Source: CABQCM01 sp965145485
Lineage (GTDB): Bacteria; Bacillota; Clostridia; Oscillospirales; Acutalibacteraceae
Length of the DNA stretch: 17,644 nt
Assembly: GCA_965145485.1 (NCBI GenBank)
Contig: CBCTCU010000050.1
Span: forward strand, 1-17,644
Direction: 5' to 3'
The first letter of the stretch is position 1. Each line of letters begins with the position of its first letter. The translations under genes and the position numbers were made by a program. The notes beneath the pieces are model-generated. The model was not told where the DNA came from. It saw nothing but the letters and a program-made list of their open reading frames with translations, and did not search any database. Of this stretch, positions 13,852 through 17,644 are shown piece by piece.

Positions 13852-14715
13852 GTGATCGAACGGATTGTCTGGCAGTGCGGGGAAGATTCTATTTGCTTCG
13901 ATACTCACCCGTGGTCTCTTTGGTTATTTGACCCGGCCGATTTTTCACACACCGTCAGCGGACGGTTTACCAACATACAGCCCGCCGCCCTGGATGGACA
14001 GGTTACGACCTCGGCCTATCTGGCCGGGGCCTATACGCGCCTTGATGTTCTGCTCAACGCTCCGGCGGTAGCCAACCGGAAGGTCAGCGTTGACACCGTG
14101 CTCCAGCGCGAGAGAAGCAAACTGTACCGGCTGTTTTGTCCAAGCCGTCCGGGACGCCTGACGGTGGAGCAAAACGACTGTCAGTACACCATTGACGGAT
14201 ATCCCGCTGCCATTCCCGTGGCCGGACAACGGACATCGGGCACCGCCCTGTTTACACTGGAAATTAATCATGATTCTCCGGCTTTTGCCGTACTGCCGGA
14301 GCATCGAAGGGATATCTTTTCCAAACGCTCCTCAGCCTATCTGGTCAATTATTTTCCGATGAGGCTGGGAACCATCAGCAGCTCGGGATATATCCAAAAC
14401 GACAGCGATATGCCATCTCCAGTATCCATACAACTATCGGGGCATCTGGTCAATCCCATGATAACGAATTTGGAAACAGGGGAATACCTCGCCTTTGATA
14501 TTTCGATGCAGTCAGGCGACGTCCTGGTTGTGCAAACCCGAAACGGATATAAATCCGTTACGTACAACGGAGTGGATGCTTCCGGCCGGATCGCGGCGGG
14601 GAGCACCTATTTGTTTTTGCCGGCCGGGCCGTCGCAGCTATCGTTTTCGGCCGAACGCTACGGACTGGATGCAAAAGTCATTGTCTCCTATCACAACATG
14701 GCGTTGGGGGTGTAG
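13852..14715 (+). CDS. distal tail protein (Dit-like)
   Basis: This 287-residue beta-rich protein follows the tape measure gene, the standard place for the distal tail protein that forms the ring linking tail tube and baseplate. Its pattern has a DxxxFTNIQPAALDGQV segment, LDVLLNAP, a middle GYPAAIPVAG and LEINHDSPAFAV, and a C-terminal galectin-like beta region ending SAERYGLDAKVIVSYHN. This fits the siphovirus tail component / Dit families with the C-terminal RIFT-like domain. The start is GTG at 13852, one codon after the previous stop, with GGGAGGG (13839-13845) six bases upstream. Family assignment is by pattern and position. Confidence 0.8.
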   Translation: MIERIVWQCGEDSICFDTHPWSLWLFDPADFSHTVSGRFTNIQPAALDGQVTTSAYLAGAYTRLDVLLNAPAVANRKVSVDTVLQRERSKLYRLFCPSRPGRLTVEQNDCQYTIDGYPAAIPVAGQRTSGTALFTLEINHDSPAFAVLPEHRRDIFSKRSSAYLVNYFPMRLGTISSSGYIQNDSDMPSPVSIQLSGHLVNPMITNLETGEYLAFDISMQSGDVLVVQTRNGYKSVTYNGVDASGRIAAGSTYLFLPAGPSQLSFSAERYGLDAKVIVSYHNMALGV

Positions 14716-14716
14716 T

Positions 14717-15853
14717 ATGTCCATTCAGATTTATTCGCCGGAGTTGGAGTATCTCGGTCAAATCGACGCTGTTTCTTCCTATGAAATGACAAGAAGCTGG
14801 AATGATACCGGGGCTTTTTCCTTTGAGACCGACAGGCAACTGATTCCGGGCGCCGGATTACAAACCGACTGCCTCGTGACCTTTGATAACGATCCGCATC
14901 GTGCAGGTATCCTGCGTTCGGTCAATCAGACTGAAACCGATACGATTGGCGTCACTGCCTCGGGGGAGACGCTCAACGGCCTTTTGTCGCAGCGCCTTAA
15001 CTTGCAGCCTCAGTCGCCCGAGCTAGCAGCGCTCAATTATGGCTATGATCTTGTACCGCAATACAATGCCAGCGGGGAAGTGCTCGACAATCTACCTTGC
15101 GAGAGCATCATCAAGGCTTATGTAGAACGGCATTGTGTCGCTCCCGACGACCCATTTCGTAAAATCGGTTTCTTACAGATTGCCGTCGATTTACAGCGGG
15201 GGCAGTTTACTAAATGGATGGCGAAAAACGGCGACATCCTTTTGGATACCCTGAAATCGATATCGGAGTATTCCGGCCTCGGGTTCGAGATTATGCTAGA
15301 CGCAAAAGAGCGGGCCATGGTATTTGACGTTATCGAGAGCAGAAGCCTCCCAGTTAGCTTTTCTACCGATCTGTATGACGTGGTATCGATAGGATACCGT
15401 CAATCCACCGAGGGCGATAAAAACATTGGCTATGCGGCGGGGTTGACCTACGACGACATGTCGCGGTTGCAGATTACGGTAACGCAGGAGCAGCACACGC
15501 CAGAGGGCATCGGACGTCGCGAGGTTTTCCTGGATTGCGGCAGCCTATCCATCGCGGAAACCGAAGAAAACATGTCCCTACAATCCGAGGGAGAACATCG
15601 GATCGCGGACTATGTTACAGAAGATACGGTGGAGCTGACCATAGCCCCAAATTACCAGTATGTATACCGCCGAGATTACGACATTGGGGATATTGTTAAG
15701 GTGTATAGCCGAAAGCTGGGCTTATCGATAGAGCGGAGGCTCGCTTCGGTTACCGAGCGCTGTTCCTCTAGCGGGACGGAGCTTACTTTGGTTTTGGGTA
15801 GCATACAGCCTACCTTTGCCAGCTCGGTAAAAAAACTGATAAAAAACAGTTAG
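14717..15853 (+). CDS. Gp37-like tail-tip protein (siphovirus ReqiPepy6 Gp37 type)
   Basis: This 378-residue protein opens IQIYSPELEYLGQIDAVSSYEMTRSWNDTGAFSFE, then RAGILRSVNQTETD and a G-GETLNGLLSQR element. These are typical of the Gp37-like family (PF14594) and of the first domain of tail-associated (Tal) proteins. The C-terminal part has APNYQYVYRRDYDIGDIVKVYSRKLGLS, a beta domain shared with gp27-like hub proteins. It probably forms the tail-tip hub below the Dit ring. ATG 14717 starts one base after the previous stop, with GGGGGTG just upstream. A longer frame reaching back to 14495 is a shadow of the Dit gene. No enzymatic domain is visible. Confidence 0.83.
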   Translation: MSIQIYSPELEYLGQIDAVSSYEMTRSWNDTGAFSFETDRQLIPGAGLQTDCLVTFDNDPHRAGILRSVNQTETDTIGVTASGETLNGLLSQRLNLQPQSPELAALNYGYDLVPQYNASGEVLDNLPCESIIKAYVERHCVAPDDPFRKIGFLQIAVDLQRGQFTKWMAKNGDILLDTLKSISEYSGLGFEIMLDAKERAMVFDVIESRSLPVSFSTDLYDVVSIGYRQSTEGDKNIGYAAGLTYDDMSRLQITVTQEQHTPEGIGRREVFLDCGSLSIAETEENMSLQSEGEHRIADYVTEDTVELTIAPNYQYVYRRDYDIGDIVKVYSRKLGLSIERRLASVTERCSSSGTELTLVLGSIQPTFASSVKKLIKNS

Positions 15854-15864
15854 GAGGATGAAGT

Positions 15865-16746
15865 ATGGATGGAACTTTGGAGGGCTTTTTTGACAGCCTG
15901 GAGGGACAATACGACCGTCCAGTTGACGCGGAACTGATGTCAGCCATGGTACGCTGTTGCCGTGCGGACGGCGTCACAGAAGAGGATGATTTTAAACCCA
16001 GCTTTGAAATCGGGAGCGGTTCTTCTGTTGTCCGGTTAGCAAAAGGCTCTGCGTGTATTGGAGGGGGATTCATTGAGGCCCCGGGGCCTATGGATATCCC
16101 TGCTCCTACGACTAACGGTAATTATGATGTCGTTTTAATCTATGATACATCTAGTGCTGTACGGTCGTTTCGGGCCGAATGCCTTGTCAGAGGCAGCTAT
16201 CAGACGGGTAACGGCATCTATTATCTTCCTTTGGGGAGGTTTACTTGTTCGGGCAATGGAAGCTTTTTTACTACCATGGAAGATGTTCGGGTTCGATCCC
16301 CACGTCCATTGAAAGGATATTGGACTCCATCCTTTGTTACTGCGCTGAATCCCTCGAATATCGTCAGTGCGTTCGGATATTACGTTAAAAGCGGGAACAT
16401 GGTATCCACTTATTTTCGAGTGCATGCCACGACAGAAGCCTCATCCATCGTAAAGATTACTGGATTGCCTTTTACCGCAGCGTCTCCATGGGGGCAATCA
16501 TTAACGGCGTCCAATTTGGGATGTTGGTCGTCGGTTGAAGTCCAAGGGTCAATGGCATCTGATCCAGGTAACGTTATTGGTCATACTCTTCGTATTGATA
16601 TGACGGCTTCGCCCCAAACCATTAACCTATATACCAAAAAGTATCTAGAAACGACAGGGTATGAGATTCAAACTACTCAGACATGGTCTTATCCGGGTGG
16701 CAGCCTGAATATATGGGGTGCCCTCACCTATATCACGGAGCAGTAA
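15865..16746 (+). CDS. minor tail / receptor-binding-like protein
   Basis: This 293-residue protein has a two-part structure. The N-terminal 150 residues (SVVRLAKGSACIGGGFIEAPGPMDIPAP, VVLIYDTSSAVRS, YYLPLGRFT) resemble the virion-attachment domain of baseplate proteins, with a strand-rich fold and polypeptide turns at PG. The C-terminal part from YWTPSFVTALNP, GYYVKSGNMVSTYFRV and ITGLPFTAAS looks like the beta-sandwich tip seen in tail fibres. There the pattern 'W-P .. G-Y-x-K-x-G-N .. V .. I-x-G-L-P-F-T-A' recurs. It is probably a receptor-binding or fibre protein. AGGAGG (15852-15857) precedes the ATG. It is shorter than typical fibres and has no coiled coil. Family identification is by motif memory. 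Confidence 0.62.
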   Translation: MDGTLEGFFDSLEGQYDRPVDAELMSAMVRCCRADGVTEEDDFKPSFEIGSGSSVVRLAKGSACIGGGFIEAPGPMDIPAPTTNGNYDVVLIYDTSSAVRSFRAECLVRGSYQTGNGIYYLPLGRFTCSGNGSFFTTMEDVRVRSPRPLKGYWTPSFVTALNPSNIVSAFGYYVKSGNMVSTYFRVHATTEASSIVKITGLPFTAASPWGQSLTASNLGCWSSVEVQGSMASDPGNVIGHTLRIDMTASPQTINLYTKKYLETTGYEIQTTQTWSYPGGSLNIWGALTYITEQ

Positions 16747-16758
16747 CGGAGGGGTGTT

Positions 16759-17644
16759 ATGCGAACCATACAAGTTTTTATCCGCGAAAACATCCTGGTG
16801 TTTGACGATAACAACGCGGGAAATGCATTCGACCATTTGGCTACGCAGCTTCAGATCGATGTGTCGGATATTCACGAATCGAACAACGAATACCGACTGC
16901 TGTTCCAGACACAGCCTCAACGAACGACCGGGGATGCATACCTGACCGACGTACTTTCCCCCGATCAGGGAAACATACTGTTTGCTCTGCCTCAATCACT
17001 GATGCGGGAAGGTACTTTACTGGTACAGCTACAGATAACACAGACGACGGGAACGGACGATCATATTACACACACTGCCACGGGTAGTCTGACCGTGGGC
17101 GCTTCGATTTCGGGAAACCAGCCCATAGACGATCAATATACCGGGTTGCTGGATGAGAAAATCCAAATTATTCAAGGTTGGATCGACAACCCTGACAGTG
17201 TGAGCGGGTATAGCGCCGACTGGAACTCACACGGCGTGGCGATCTCGACCGACATCAACGGTTTGATTCAGAGCGAATTTAGCACCGAGGTAATATTGAC
17301 GCTGAAAAAGGGAAACCAGCTTATCCATGATGCGGTGACGAGCAGCGGCACAACGCAGCATCCGGGATACACAAAGCCGCAGGTAACTGTTCTGGAAGCA
17401 GAAAACACTCAAACCGCAAAGTGGAAAATTTATTATCCGTCCGGATCGAAAATATACCCGCAGGACGCGATTTTGTTGACCGCAACCACAACAGAGGATG
17501 GATACAGCGCGTCGATGAATTTTTCTATATCCATTGCTCAACAGGGCGTTCAGGGAGAACAGGGGCCGCAAGGCGACCAGGGAGAAGCGGGGTACACGCC
17601 GGTGCGGGGCGTGGACTACTGGACCGAGAGCGACATCGAGGCGA
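16759..17644 (+). CDS. BppU-like baseplate protein with collagen-like tract (partial)
   Basis: This frame is open from ATG 16759 to the window end, about 295 codons, so the C-terminus is missing. GGAGGGGTG lies just before the start. The first 115 residues (IQVFIRENILVFDDNNA, LLFQTQPQR, LFALPQSLMREGTLLVQLQI) resemble the N-terminal Ig-like domain of baseplate upper proteins. A helical piece (DDQYTGLLDEKIQIIQGWID) follows, then a second beta domain of about 100 residues. From residue 263 a short collagen-like Gly-x-y run (GVQ, GEQ, GPQ, GDQ, GEA) leads to GYTPVRGVDYW, a motif common in phage trimeric fibres. The protein is probably a trimeric baseplate/fibre adaptor that links hub and receptor-binding tip. 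Confidence 0.72.
   Translation, partial: MRTIQVFIRENILVFDDNNAGNAFDHLATQLQIDVSDIHESNNEYRLLFQTQPQRTTGDAYLTDVLSPDQGNILFALPQSLMREGTLLVQLQITQTTGTDDHITHTATGSLTVGASISGNQPIDDQYTGLLDEKIQIIQGWIDNPDSVSGYSADWNSHGVAISTDINGLIQSEFSTEVILTLKKGNQLIHDAVTSSGTTQHPGYTKPQVTVLEAENTQTAKWKIYYPSGSKIYPQDAILLTATTTEDGYSASMNFSISIAQQGVQGEQGPQGDQGEAGYTPVRGVDYWTESDIEA

Noticed and set aside
1..17644. CRISPR array, insertion sequence or integrase attachment site
   Set aside because: No regularly spaced repeats, no transposase motifs, no integrase gene and no tRNA-like direct repeat were seen in the window.

Overview
This window is a run of late (morphogenesis) genes from a tailed siphophage, most likely a prophage, with HK97-type head genes and a long non-contractile tail. 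The host is probably a low-to-mid GC Gram-positive of the Clostridia. The evidence is strong AGGAGG ribosome binding sites before most genes, GTG starts, a DUF1492-type late regulator just upstream of an HNH/terminase module, and protein families typical of Firmicutes siphophages. No host gene, integrase, rRNA or tRNA is visible, so the exact host and the prophage state are inferred.

Layout, all on the + strand unless stated. The end of a DUF5664-like dATP/dGTP diphosphohydrolase gene (1-161) precedes a DUF1492 sigma-region-4-like regulator (163-630). A 256-bp non-coding gap with a clear terminator follows. The packaging module is HNH endonuclease (887-1180), a non-coding stretch with two dyad elements that is the best cos candidate, small terminase (1329-1712) and large terminase (1684-3402). 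The head module is portal (3414-4655), prohead protease (4652-5404) and major capsid protein (5407-6864). The connector and tail-completion genes run from 6883 to 8263, followed by the major tail protein (8282-9181).

The late operon is then interrupted by an antisense toxin-antitoxin cassette on the - strand: hicA (9850-9671, only 59 codons) and hicB (9633-9226). It has its own near-consensus promoter and a dyad operator. Terminator-like hairpins lie at both ends. The + strand resumes with a tail assembly chaperone (9972-10493), the tape measure protein (10504-13851), distal tail protein (13852-14715), a Gp37-like tail-tip protein (14717-15853), a receptor-binding/fibre-like protein (15865-16746) and a BppU-like protein with a collagen-like tract that runs off the end (16759-17644).

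Most of this is ordinary phage architecture. The unusual points are: (i) the major capsid and major tail proteins carry closely related C-terminal Ig-like domains, about half identical by eye; (ii) hicAB sits as a moron-like cassette opposite to the late genes and splits the tail operon; (iii) two terminator-like hairpins lie in the path of late transcription; and (iv) two dyads between the HNH and terminase genes look like a cos site. I saw no CRISPR array, no insertion sequence and no clearly new enzymatic system.
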